Shown one piece after another: positions 24,629 through 32,192 of a stretch of DNA of 36,951 bases. Under the pieces are notes generated by a model, which worked only from the letters and a program-made list of their open reading frames with translations, was not told the origin of the DNA and did no database searches. The stretch is from the NCBI GenBank assembly GCA_934234055.1, contig CAKQGY010000011.1:1-36951 (forward strand). The letters run 5' to 3'. Origin of the DNA: an uncultured Alphaproteobacteria bacterium (GTDB lineage: Bacteria > Pseudomonadota > Alphaproteobacteria > CAAHEQ01 > UBA3637). Numbering within the stretch: the first letter of the stretch is position 1; each line of letters opens with the position of its first letter. The translations under genes and the position numbers were made by a program.

Positions 24629-25582
24629 CTAGTCCTGCAATTTCTCGCGGATCTTTTCGGCAATTTCAAACGCCGGATTCAATGTCCCTGCCGGTTGCCG
24701 GGCTACCGTCCCCAGCGGCGCGGCATAACCCTCGCGATACAGCGTTTGGTGAAACCGTTTATGCTTGACACTCATCATTTCATCCGGCGCGAACAAGAAC
24801 ACCGGCACTCCCGCCGCACAGCATTCCGAACACATAGACATCGAATCCCCCGTCACAACAATTTCATCAGCCCACGCCAACAGCCCAAAATACGGATTAT
24901 CCCCCGCATCACCAAAGCGGTAAAAATAGCAAGGTTTGGGCAATTCCCGCTGCAACAGCTCTACCACTTCCGCCGGTGTTCGACGCGAAGTTGTCACCAG
25001 CATTGATCCCAGATTTAAAGCCTTAACCCCCGCCACCAGTTCCCGGGCCGCCGCAACAGTAAAGGGCCTGTCTTTTGTCGCTCCACCCACGATCAAGGAC
25101 ACACGCTTTTGCGGCATAGTTCCCAGTTTTTCCTGCCATTTACGCCGTTCTTCGGCCAATTTTCCACGCGATACCCGGTGCGGAGACCCCACCACAATCA
25201 TTACATTTTTCCGTCGGCCGTGATAACTGTCATGCGCCGGCAAGACAACAATTTCGGCCTCGCCAAAACCCGCCATACCGGGGTTCATCAGCTGCACAAT
25301 CATCGTTTTATTGCCCGACATTTTTCGGATATAACGCGCCACCGGAAAGGATCGCCGACCCGCACTTAAAACGACTTTCGGCCAAGGAGCCTTCAACCTC
25401 GCACAACATTCTTTTGTCAAGCCGATTAAACTTTTCCCGCGCAGCAGGTTCGGCAATTTCACCCAACCTGTATAGCGAATATCCTTGCGCTCCCAAGTTT
25501 CCCCCAAGGCCTCGGCAATGCCCAACAATTGATTGACATTCCCCGCCCGATCATCGGCCAAAATCCAAATATCTGCCATCAT
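24629..25582 (-). CDS. ELM1-like (mitochondrial fission ELM1 / DUF1022 family) protein
   Basis: A 317-residue protein of the family whose plant member ELM1 was named for mitochondrial fission; the bacterial members are uncharacterised and look like GT-B glycosyltransferase folds. Visible landmarks: WILADDRAGNVNQLLGIAEA at the N-terminus, VVLSAGRRSFPVARYI, LIVGGATKDRPF at the start of the second Rossmann-like half, and the conserved VTGDSMSMCSECCAAGVPVF. No signal peptide. Its ATG overlaps the stop of the upstream lipoprotein gene by 4 nt. A role in cell-envelope glycan metabolism is possible, not shown. Confidence 0.8.
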   Translation of the reverse strand: MMADIWILADDRAGNVNQLLGIAEALGETWERKDIRYTGWVKLPNLLRGKSLIGLTKECCARLKAPWPKVVLSAGRRSFPVARYIRKMSGNKTMIVQLMNPGMAGFGEAEIVVLPAHDSYHGRRKNVMIVVGSPHRVSRGKLAEERRKWQEKLGTMPQKRVSLIVGGATKDRPFTVAAARELVAGVKALNLGSMLVTTSRRTPAEVVELLQRELPKPCYFYRFGDAGDNPYFGLLAWADEIVVTGDSMSMCSECCAAGVPVFLFAPDEMMSVKHKRFHQTLYREGYAAPLGTVARQPAGTLNPAFEIAEKIREKLQD

Positions 25583-26337
25583 CGCACCTCATAAATTTCA
25601 TCATATACCGACGCCAAACCCACGCCGTGCCCGCCACGTGGCACAACCACCACGCGATCTGCACCGGCAAAACGCTCCACCAACTCGGCCGGCACGACAT
25701 CATCACGCCCCCCGACATAGTGAATCTGGGGAATGGCACGCACCTTTTCGGCCTGATCTGCCAGATTCAATGACTCTGTCAAAGGCTGATCCCCGTGATA
25801 GGCTGTCCACGCGCGTTGATCCAACACGCCACCGATCGTAATCCATTTTTTCACTTGTTCCGGCCGACGCGCCGCGATTAAACCGCTGACCTGTGCCCCG
25901 CCCGAAAAACCGATCAAAACAACCTGATTCGCTCGTGCTTTTTTCATAAAGCCAACAACCGCCCGATCCATACTGTCAATAATCGGCGCGGCAAAACGCC
26001 CGGTTGTCCAATCTGCTTGCTTGCACGCCCCGGTTTTCAGATATTGACACACCCGACCCAGGTAAACCACATTCGGCGACGGATCTCCGGCGGCCAGTTC
26101 GCGCATAAAGGTCCCCTTGGGTGTCGGATTATCGGTCGGGTGACCTTGATCATCAAAGGCCGATCCGTCTCCTTCAATATAGATTTTGACCGGCTCACCC
26201 ACCGCTTGGATTTTATACCATCCCGCCACCACATAGGGGGGCACATTGACCGTTTGAAACTGCATGTCCGAGAGGGGATTGCGATGCGCACACCCACCCA
26301 AAATCAGAATCATCACCATTAAAATAATTTTTTTCAT
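25579..26337 (-). CDS. alpha/beta-hydrolase-like lipoprotein
   Basis: The 252-residue protein begins with a lipoprotein signal (MVMILILGGCAHR, lipobox LGGC, lipidated Cys16). The rest resembles a small serine hydrolase: nucleophile elbow GFSGGA (Ser145), acidic residue in VGGRDDVVP (Asp212/213) and catalytic His in GGHGVG (His237). It should be membrane-anchored facing the periplasm and cleave an ester or thioester; the substrate is unknown. It is first in an operon with the ELM1-like gene. There is hardly any ribosome site, and a consensus -10 lies only 6 nt before the ATG, so the mRNA may be leaderless. Confidence 0.8.
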   Translation of the reverse strand: MKKIILMVMILILGGCAHRNPLSDMQFQTVNVPPYVVAGWYKIQAVGEPVKIYIEGDGSAFDDQGHPTDNPTPKGTFMRELAAGDPSPNVVYLGRVCQYLKTGACKQADWTTGRFAAPIIDSMDRAVVGFMKKARANQVVLIGFSGGAQVSGLIAARRPEQVKKWITIGGVLDQRAWTAYHGDQPLTESLNLADQAEKVRAIPQIHYVGGRDDVVPAELVERFAGADRVVVVPRGGHGVGLASVYDEIYEVR

Positions 26338-26343
26338 ACCGCC

Positions 26344-26372
26344 ATTATATCGGAAACAAGTTCACTTGACAA
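26344..26372 (-). promoter_or_regulatory. promoter of the lipoprotein-ELM1 operon (probably leaderless)
   Basis: On the minus strand TTGTCA (26367-26372), 17-nt spacer, perfect TATAAT (26344-26349). Transcription should start at or within a base or two of the ATG at 26337. The -35 overlaps that of the divergent micropeptide gene within the palindrome ACTTG-A-CAAGT at 26364-26374, a possible shared operator. Confidence 0.7.
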
Positions 26373-26394
26373 GTCTGTTTTTTCATTTTATATT
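26366..26394 (+). promoter_or_regulatory. strong promoter of the CGCGCG micropeptide unit
   Basis: TTGACA (26366-26371), 17-nt spacer, TATATT (26389-26394): a near-consensus sigma70 promoter. Start of transcription is expected near 26401, giving a transcript of about 120 nt to the terminator. Confidence 0.75.
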
Positions 26395-26431
26395 TTTTTT
26401 GTTAAGAAACATGGAAAGGAGGGGGATTTAA

Positions 26432-26473
26432 ATGCCGGGTTGCGGTTGTGGTTGCGGAACAAAGAAGAAATAA
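26432..26473 (+). CDS. 13-residue cysteine/glycine micropeptide MPGCGCGCGTKKK
   Basis: A tiny ORF with an excellent Shine-Dalgarno (AAAGGAGGGGG, about 6 nt spacing), its own near-consensus promoter and its own terminator. The peptide has three cysteines alternating with glycine and a basic tail. I know no characterised family with this sequence. Alternating Cys-Gly would suit metal or Fe-S binding, or a small thiol-reactive peptide; the lysine tail could bind RNA or membrane. It may instead be part of a small regulatory RNA. The gene calls rest on the complete set of expression signals. Confidence 0.6.
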   Translation: MPGCGCGCGTKKK

Positions 26474-26488
26474 GTTTTCGCACAAAAA

Positions 26489-26520
26489 AAAGTGCCCCTG
26501 CTTTGGCAAGGGCGCTTTTT
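26489..26520 (+). terminator. terminator after the micropeptide (bidirectional)
   Basis: A tract, stem AGTGCCCCTGC / GCAAGGGCGCT (one wobble, one mismatch), loop TTTG, then T5. It also lies just past the gap stop on the other strand and can serve both. Confidence 0.85.
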
Positions 26521-26534
26521 GCTTATCAACAAAC

Positions 26535-27608
26535 TTACATCAAGCCGTCTTTTGTCGCCATATGTTTAACCATACGGACCAAAGCGTTTGAATAACCCCA
26601 TTCGTTGTCATACCACGAAACGATCTTGAACATGCGTTTTTCGCCTTTCAGATTGTTTTGCAGCGTGGCTTTTGAGTCATAGATACTGGCATGAGAATCA
26701 TTGATAAAGTCTGTGGACACCAATTCTTCATCGGTATAGCCCAAGGTGCCTTTCATATATGTTTCTGATGCTTTTTTCAACAGGGCATCAATTTCTTCAA
26801 TGCTGGTGTCGCGACCGGCCACAAAGGTCAAATCCACTGCGGACACATCGGCTGTCGGCACACGGAAGGACATACCTGTCAGCTTGCCTTTCACCACCGG
26901 CAACACTTCGCCAACGGCCTTGGCAGCCCCCGTGGTGGACGGAATGATATTGATGGCCGCCGCACGTCCGCCGCGCCAATCTTTCTTGGACGGTCCGTCA
27001 ACGGTTTTTTGAGTCGCCGTATACGAGTGAATCGTTGTCATCAAGCCCGTTTCAACCCCGATACCTTCTTTAATCAGCACATGGACCAGCGGCGCCAAGC
27101 AGTTCGTTGTGCACGACGCATTAGACACGATCACATGCTTTGCCGGATCAAATTCTTGTTCGTTGACACCGAACACCATGGTCTTGACATCACCTTTCCC
27201 GGGGGCCGAGATCACGACACGCTTGGCACCGGCTGTGATATGACCTTGTGCTTTTTCGGATTGTGTGAACAAGCCCGTTGATTCGATCACATAGTCAATG
27301 TTCAAATCTTTCCACGGCATGGTGGCCAGATCTTTTTGTGCCATCAGGCATTTAATTTCATTGCCGTTGACGACCAGGATATCATCTTCTTCCAAAGCGG
27401 CGTCGGATTTTTTCGTTGTAATGTCGGCTTTCATTTTGCCGTGCACGGAATCATATTTCAATTGATAGGCAAAGTATTTTGCATTTGTGCCCATATCCAC
27501 CACGGCCACAACATCAATACCGTTCCCCAGCAATCCTTGTTCCGTAATCGCCTGAAAAACCAAGCGACCAATTCGGCCAAAGCCGTTAATAGCAACACGT
27601 ACTGTCAT
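26535..27608 (-). CDS. gap: glyceraldehyde-3-phosphate dehydrogenase, type I
   Basis: Glycolytic enzyme oxidising glyceraldehyde 3-phosphate with NAD+. Rossmann start VRVAINGFGRIGRLVFQA, Asp39 near the nucleotide ribose (favouring NAD over NADP), catalytic Cys166 in SNASCTTNCLAP and His194 in TTIHSYTATQ, then GAAKAVGEVLP and the C-terminal SWYDNEWGYSNALV. At 357 residues it is some 25 longer than E. coli GapA, with the extra length mostly in the first 100 residues (such as MGTNAKYFAYQLKYD); this longer type is known in several bacterial groups. AAAGGAGA precedes the ATG. It is a single-gene unit, divergent from phoH. Confidence 0.96.
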   Translation of the reverse strand: MTVRVAINGFGRIGRLVFQAITEQGLLGNGIDVVAVVDMGTNAKYFAYQLKYDSVHGKMKADITTKKSDAALEEDDILVVNGNEIKCLMAQKDLATMPWKDLNIDYVIESTGLFTQSEKAQGHITAGAKRVVISAPGKGDVKTMVFGVNEQEFDPAKHVIVSNASCTTNCLAPLVHVLIKEGIGVETGLMTTIHSYTATQKTVDGPSKKDWRGGRAAAINIIPSTTGAAKAVGEVLPVVKGKLTGMSFRVPTADVSAVDLTFVAGRDTSIEEIDALLKKASETYMKGTLGYTDEELVSTDFINDSHASIYDSKATLQNNLKGEKRMFKIVSWYDNEWGYSNALVRMVKHMATKDGLM

Positions 27609-27653
27609 AATTTTTCTCCTTTATTTTACAGTTGTTAAAAAAGCGTGTGTTTT

Positions 27654-27683
27654 TATTTAGGCACATTTTTCCCCAAATTGCAA
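27654..27683 (-). promoter_or_regulatory. candidate gap promoter
   Basis: On the minus strand TTGCAA (27678-27683), 18-nt spacer, TAAATA (27654-27659), 45 nt before the gap start. Confidence 0.45.
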
Positions 27684-27722
27684 GGGATTTTTCGGCTGTC
27701 GGTAATCTTTTTGAAAAACACC

Positions 27723-27751
27723 TTGCCAACAGACTGAAAGTGTGTTATAGT
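27723..27751 (+). promoter_or_regulatory. phoH-ybeY-corC promoter
   Basis: TTGCCA (27723-27728), 17-nt spacer, TATAGT (27746-27751), 23 nt before the phoH ATG. The ribosome site AAAAGGAG follows almost at once. Confidence 0.7.
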
Positions 27752-27774
27752 AGCCTTAAAAGGAGAACATTGAT

Positions 27775-28500
27775 ATGAAATATCCCGAACCGCAAATGAT
27801 TGCAGCCCAAGACAAAATCGCCACAACGGCGCCGACTGATTTAACCTTAAACACCAAAAAGCGTCAAATTCGACCTCGCACGGCGACCCAGGGGGCTTTT
27901 ATTGAAGCCATGAACACTCATGATATGGTGTTCGGGCTGGGCCCGGCCGGCACGGGCAAGACTTTCCTGGCGGTGGCCAAGGCTGTCTCTGAAATGCTGG
28001 CCGGACGCGTGGATCGGATTATTTTAACGCGCCCCGCGGTAGAGGCCGGTGAAAATCTCGGTTTTTTGCCCGGCGATCTTAAAGACAAGATCGATCCCTA
28101 TCTGCGACCCCTGTATGATGCGCTCTATGATATGCTGCCGGCCGACATCGTGGATAAAAAGCTGGAATCCGGCGAGATTGAAATTGCGCCGCTGGCGTAT
28201 ATGCGCGGCCGCACATTATCGCACGCCGTTGTGATTTTGGACGAAGCACAAAACACCACCGGTATGCAAATGAAAATGTTTTTAACCCGCTTGGGCGAGG
28301 GGTCACGCATGATTATCAACGGCGACCTGACTCAGACCGACCTGCCCCGCGGCGTGGTTTCGGGCTTGTTAGAGGCTACTCGTATTTTGAAAAACGTCCC
28401 CGAAATCGGCTTTGTTGAGTTCTCGGAAAAAGATGTGGTACGCCACGGCCTGGTATCCAAGATTGTCAAAGCCTATGAGCAGGACAAGGCCCATGCCTGA
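27775..28500 (+). CDS. ybeZ: PhoH-like ATPase (YbeZ)
   Basis: P-loop ATPase of the PhoH family, the partner of the RNase YbeY in rRNA maturation. Walker A is GLGPAGTGKT (to residue 63), followed by LTRPAVEAGENLGFLPGDL, PLAYMRGRTL, Walker B VVILDEAQN, and MIINGDLTQTDLPRGVVSGL. At 241 residues it is about 100 shorter than E. coli YbeZ; the missing part is the N-terminal extension, leaving about 50 residues before the ATPase core. The frame overlaps ybeY by 8 nt, so translation is coupled. Confidence 0.92.
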   Translation: MKYPEPQMIAAQDKIATTAPTDLTLNTKKRQIRPRTATQGAFIEAMNTHDMVFGLGPAGTGKTFLAVAKAVSEMLAGRVDRIILTRPAVEAGENLGFLPGDLKDKIDPYLRPLYDALYDMLPADIVDKKLESGEIEIAPLAYMRGRTLSHAVVILDEAQNTTGMQMKMFLTRLGEGSRMIINGDLTQTDLPRGVVSGLLEATRILKNVPEIGFVEFSEKDVVRHGLVSKIVKAYEQDKAHA

Positions 28501-28957
28501 CATAGACATTCAGGTTCGCACCCGGCGTTTTTATTTGCATGTACCGCGCCTGAAAGCTTTTTGCACCCACGTGATTCAGACCGCCTGGCAGGGGATTGAG
28601 CCGGCCGAAGTCTCCCTGGTTCTGGCTGACGATGCTTTCATTCATGTTTTGAATCGCGATTATCGGGGCAAGGATTGCCCCACCAATGTGCTGTCATTTG
28701 AGAATGCCGAAAAACCGCCTGCGGGGCAACCTTGGTTGGCCGGCGACATCGTCGTGGCGTATCAGACCGTTGCGCGTGAAGCCCGGGCTCAGGGCAAGTC
28801 CTTTGCAGCCCATTTGGCGCATTTGCTGGTTCACGGCACCTTGCATTTACAGGGCTATGATCACCTGACCGCCCGCCAAGCCAAACCCATGGAGACCCTT
28901 GAAGTCAAAATTATGAAGCAACTGGGCTATCCCGATCCTTATTTGAATGTGGAGTAA
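28493..28957 (+). CDS. ybeY: endoribonuclease YbeY
   Basis: Zinc-dependent RNase for 16S rRNA 3' maturation and ribosome quality control. The 154-residue protein keeps the hallmark HGTLHLQGYDH with zinc ligands His114, His118 and His124, and the upstream DYRGKDCPTNVLSF and GDIVVAY. Start 28493 lies inside the end of phoH and gives the standard length; an upstream in-frame ATG at 28412 would lie within phoH and is not credible. Middle gene of the conserved ybeZ-ybeY-ybeX order. Confidence 0.95.
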   Translation: MPDIDIQVRTRRFYLHVPRLKAFCTHVIQTAWQGIEPAEVSLVLADDAFIHVLNRDYRGKDCPTNVLSFENAEKPPAGQPWLAGDIVVAYQTVAREARAQGKSFAAHLAHLLVHGTLHLQGYDHLTARQAKPMETLEVKIMKQLGYPDPYLNVE

Positions 28958-28960
28958 CTT

Positions 28961-29842
28961 ATGAACCTGATCCAACGAGCGAAAGAATTATTCATCAAAC
29001 ACCCTGAAGAAGAACAAGTCATTGAAACCATAGAAGAAATTATGGATGAGCGCGAAGAGCGCGGCGACAATATCCTGATTGATCCGGACGAATTGTTGCT
29101 GCTCAAAAACCTGTTCAAGCTTAAAGACATTCGAGCCGGCCAAATTATGATTCCGCGGATTGACATTATCGGCATTCCCACCACCGCCAGTTTAGCCGAT
29201 GTCAAAGATGCCATTATGCGTGAAAAATTCACTCGTATGCCCGTGTATGATAAGACTCTGGACAATATTGTCGGTGTCGTTCATGTCAAGGATTTACTAT
29301 GCAAATTATTTGAAGTCGGCCAAAATCTGACGGTTCAAACCGTTATGACACACAGCGTTTTATTTGTGCCCGAATCGATTCGAGTGCTGAATCTCTTGCG
29401 AGATATGCAGGCCAAACGCACCCAGCTGGCCGTTGTGATTGACGAATACGGCGGAACGGCCGGCCTGATTACACTGGAAGATCTGCTGGAAGAAATTGTC
29501 GGCGAGATTGAGGACGAACATGATGCTTTGGACGCGCCGCCCGTCATTCATTTGGTCAAAGCCGGTTATTGGGAGGCCGACGCCCGCATGCCTTTAACCG
29601 AATTGGAAAAGACTATCGGCCCGTTTTTGACCGAAGCCGATCACGATTCGGATATAGATACCGTCGGCGGATTGGTCTTTCATTTGGCCGGACGCCTGCC
29701 CAAACCCAACGAAGTCATTCGCCACCCGTCGGGCGTGCGTTTTCGGATCACGCAGGTGGACGCCCGTTGCATTCGCAAGGTGCGCATCAGTTTCCCGAAG
29801 TTAAAGACAGTATCTGCCAAACCGGCTCGCAAGAAATCCTAG
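28961..29842 (+). CDS. ybeX: CorC/YbeX-like CBS-domain protein
   Basis: A 293-residue protein with two CBS repeats (MIPRIDIIGIPTTASLADV at about 64-82, and VMTHSVLFVPESIRVLNLL) and a C-terminal CorC_HlyC domain (VGGLVFHLAGRLPKPNEVI). The linker DEYGGTAGLITLEDLLEEIV is highly conserved in the family. YbeX/CorC was linked to magnesium/cobalt efflux and more recently to ribosome metabolism, in line with its place behind phoH and ybeY. There is a 3-nt gap from ybeY. In E. coli lnt follows; here it does not. Its TAG overlaps the next gene's stop in CTAG. Confidence 0.92.
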   Translation: MNLIQRAKELFIKHPEEEQVIETIEEIMDEREERGDNILIDPDELLLLKNLFKLKDIRAGQIMIPRIDIIGIPTTASLADVKDAIMREKFTRMPVYDKTLDNIVGVVHVKDLLCKLFEVGQNLTVQTVMTHSVLFVPESIRVLNLLRDMQAKRTQLAVVIDEYGGTAGLITLEDLLEEIVGEIEDEHDALDAPPVIHLVKAGYWEADARMPLTELEKTIGPFLTEADHDSDIDTVGGLVFHLAGRLPKPNEVIRHPSGVRFRITQVDARCIRKVRISFPKLKTVSAKPARKKS

Positions 29843-31032
29843 ATTCCCAGCCGTTTTTTATCGGCTCTCAGGTTTTTGGCACGCTTGGCCGAATCCAAAA
29901 CACTGCCATAGATCCGCAGGGACATCAACCGCGGTTGCACCACCCCCCACGTACCCAGGCTGACATCTTGCAGGTCTCCGCCGGCCGTGCTTGCCGTGTC
30001 CGATCCGACTTCCTGCACTCCGGCTTTGCCCGAGGCATACACCTTCAATTCTTGCTGTTCGCCCCACACCGAATAGACAAATGAATAAGCTTTTTCTTGC
30101 GACAAGCCCCTTACACGTAGATCCCCGACGGACAAGGTATAGGTTTTATTATCTTGATTCATCACCGTCTTCATCACCTTGTTTGTATTGCCGTTCAGGG
30201 TTATCACCGTGCCACCTGGGGTCCCGGTCGTTCCGCTTTCCACGCGCGCCAGCACCCCCTCCACTGTATAAGGCGGATGTGCCGGCAAGCCCCTCAACTC
30301 CCCTCCGTTCAAAGTTCCGATCAATGCCGTCCCCCAGGTATCATTTCTATGCCCGGTTAGGTTTTCATTATTATTGACCCAATCCCACAAAAACGCCGGC
30401 GTCCCGGCATAGGGATTCCAATACGGCGTCACACATAACAGCACATCTTCACTTTCGGATATTTCCTCATTTATCAAATCAACCAAGCTGTTCGGCAACA
30501 CCCGATTACCCTCGGGACTTGTTGTCAAACCTGTCCATTTCTGCCCGTTATTGATCGAGTTTCCGTCCAGGTATCCGCACAATTCCGACCCGTGCGAGCG
30601 GCGCAGCATTGCCTTTTCCCACACTTTCCGCCGTTGTGTTTTTTTCCCCCACCACCCCGGCGCCGCACCATAGGTTATCACATACCGTCGCACCGTCTCG
30701 GCCGAGCAATTCCGATCAATCTCCCAATCCTTCTTAAAGCACACCAATCCGCTCACATATTTTTGACCGGACGGTTGTTCTTCAATATAGGCACCCTCGG
30801 GAGCCAGCATCCACATATACGCCACATCAAATTTATCAATCGGCTTGTCTTGATTCGCCGGCCGCATTATCAGTTGCCGCATATAATCTTTCGCCACCTG
30901 ATGTTGCACCAGCAGGAATTGCACATTTCCCTCTTCCTGATACATTTCCAACTGATAGGCATCACTGCGCGGAAAATACAGATACGTCATAATACTGACA
31001 ATAAAGACCAAGACAGCCGACCAAAAAACCAT
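29839..31032 (-). CDS. single-pass envelope protein of unknown function
   Basis: I do not recognise this 397-residue protein. It has an N-terminal membrane helix (residues 2-19, VFWSAVLVFIVSIMTYLYF) with almost no cytoplasmic part, so the rest should be periplasmic. The region is rich in Trp, Gly, Asn and Thr, with four cysteines (VCFKK, RNCSAE, LCGYLD, LLCVTP). The last 150 residues look strand-rich with a Thr/Gly stretch (GTTGTPGGTVITLNGN) and a basic tail. A bitopic anchor plus beta-rich domain fits a minor pilin-like or secretion-associated protein, but there is no prepilin cleavage motif. Strong AAAGGAG before the start. Divergent from the chrA pair. Confidence 0.7.
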   Translation of the reverse strand: MVFWSAVLVFIVSIMTYLYFPRSDAYQLEMYQEEGNVQFLLVQHQVAKDYMRQLIMRPANQDKPIDKFDVAYMWMLAPEGAYIEEQPSGQKYVSGLVCFKKDWEIDRNCSAETVRRYVITYGAAPGWWGKKTQRRKVWEKAMLRRSHGSELCGYLDGNSINNGQKWTGLTTSPEGNRVLPNSLVDLINEEISESEDVLLCVTPYWNPYAGTPAFLWDWVNNNENLTGHRNDTWGTALIGTLNGGELRGLPAHPPYTVEGVLARVESGTTGTPGGTVITLNGNTNKVMKTVMNQDNKTYTLSVGDLRVRGLSQEKAYSFVYSVWGEQQELKVYASGKAGVQEVGSDTASTAGGDLQDVSLGTWGVVQPRLMSLRIYGSVLDSAKRAKNLRADKKRLGI

Positions 31033-31060
31033 AGTAAAATCTCCTTTTCTTTATTTTAAG

Positions 31061-31082
31061 TTGATTTTTCCCTTAAAATCAA
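31061..31082. promoter_or_regulatory. perfect inverted repeat between divergent genes
   Basis: TTGATTTT-TCCCTT-AAAATCAA: 8-bp arms with a 6-bp centre, in the 81-bp gap between the gene at 29839-31032 and the chrA pair. On the minus strand it overlaps a candidate promoter (TTGATT-N18-TAAAAT). It could be an operator for either or both genes. Confidence 0.4.
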
Positions 31083-31113
31083 GTAAAAAACAAACAAAGG
31101 ACAAAAAAAGAAG

Positions 31114-31656
31114 ATGAAAAAAGCAATACTGTTATTTTTTATATTTTTGAAAATGGGCTTGTTGGCGTTCGGCGGCGGCATTATCATTGTCGCATTGTCC
31201 AAGGCCGAACTCACCGAAAAACGCCGATGGCTTAAAAACACGGAGCTGCTTGATTTTTTTGCGATCAGTCAAACCCTCCCCGGCATTATGGCCGTCAATT
31301 TTGCTTTGTTTGCCGGGAATAAAATCGCCGGCTTTTGGGGAGGTTTGGCAGCTTTAACGGGCGTTTTAACCCCGGCCGTTTTGGCGATTCTGATTTTGGC
31401 TCGCTTAATCACAACCCTGACCGATTATCCGCTGTTTATACATGCCCTGGCCGGCGTTCAAATTGCCGTAATTGCGATGATTTTGGAGTTCACGGTCCGC
31501 CAAAGCAAGTCCGCCCTTACTTCCCCGCTGCCGGCGGGACTGGCCTTTCTGACGGGTCTGTGGTCTTTGTGCGCATTGCCGCCGGCCATACCTCTGATCG
31601 GGGCCGGCTTCCTTGGTGCCTGGTATTACCACCGTTTCCACAGGATTCTCCGATGA
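31114..31656 (+). CDS. chrA1: chromate-transporter family protein, half-size (first)
   Basis: A 180-residue membrane protein of the CHR superfamily, short type in which two half-size proteins form the transporter. Near the N-terminus it has MGLLAFGGGIIIVALSKAEL and then TLPGIMAVNFALFAGNKIAG, the usual conserved GGG and PG motifs, followed by hydrophobic segments. The family exports chromate in some bacteria, but many members are of unknown substrate. Its TGA overlaps the second half-gene's ATG. The symbol is by family only. Confidence 0.85.
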   Translation: MKKAILLFFIFLKMGLLAFGGGIIIVALSKAELTEKRRWLKNTELLDFFAISQTLPGIMAVNFALFAGNKIAGFWGGLAALTGVLTPAVLAILILARLITTLTDYPLFIHALAGVQIAVIAMILEFTVRQSKSALTSPLPAGLAFLTGLWSLCALPPAIPLIGAGFLGAWYYHRFHRILR

Positions 31657-32192
31657 CATTGTCCGGTTTATTTTTTGAATTTGCTTATATCGGCTTGTTT
31701 TCATTCGGCGGCGGCTTTGCCACCATTCCGTTTTTGCACCGGCTGATTGAAAATATCCCGACCATCACCGCCCAAGATCTCACCCATATTATCGCCCTGG
31801 CCGAGATGACACCCGGCGCTGTCGGGGTCAATATGGCTACTTATACAGGCTATATGACAGGCAATGTGGTCGGCGGCCTGGTGGCCACACTGGGCCTGAT
31901 TTTACCGTCCTTTATCTTGGTATCCGTGCTGATTCGCCTGTGGCAAAGGATTCACAAAAAGCCCCTTGCCAAATCGGCCTTTAATGCGATTAAAGCGTCC
32001 GTTTGCGGGTTGCTGGCCGGAGTCGGAATTACGCTGACTTTTGCCTGTTTTACCACCGTTGTATCGCTGTCTCACCTGTGCCTTAAAATAGTGCTTCTGA
32101 CGATTTTAACAGCTGCCGTCATGCGGTGGCGGCCCAGCCCGATTTACTATATTTTGGGGATGGGCGTGGTCGGTATGCTGTTGCGATTATAG
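31653..32192 (+). CDS. chrA2: chromate-transporter family protein, half-size (second)
   Basis: The 179-residue second half: FAYIGLFSFGGGFATIPFLH and LAEMTPGAVGVNMATYTGYM carry the same two motifs, here with the better-conserved MTPG. The start at 31653 is fixed by the ATGA overlap with the first half; a longer in-frame extension upstream overlaps the first gene and does not resemble the family. The pair is expected to work as a heterodimer in the inner membrane. Its TAG directly abuts the stop of the convergent metallopeptidase gene (TTATAG). Confidence 0.85.
   Translation: MTLSGLFFEFAYIGLFSFGGGFATIPFLHRLIENIPTITAQDLTHIIALAEMTPGAVGVNMATYTGYMTGNVVGGLVATLGLILPSFILVSVLIRLWQRIHKKPLAKSAFNAIKASVCGLLAGVGITLTFACFTTVVSLSHLCLKIVLLTILTAAVMRWRPSPIYYILGMGVVGMLLRL

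Noticed and set aside
31335..31652. In-frame upstream extension of the second chromate-transporter gene
   Set aside because: It overlaps the first half-gene in another frame and does not resemble the family. The ATGA overlap fixes the start at 31653.
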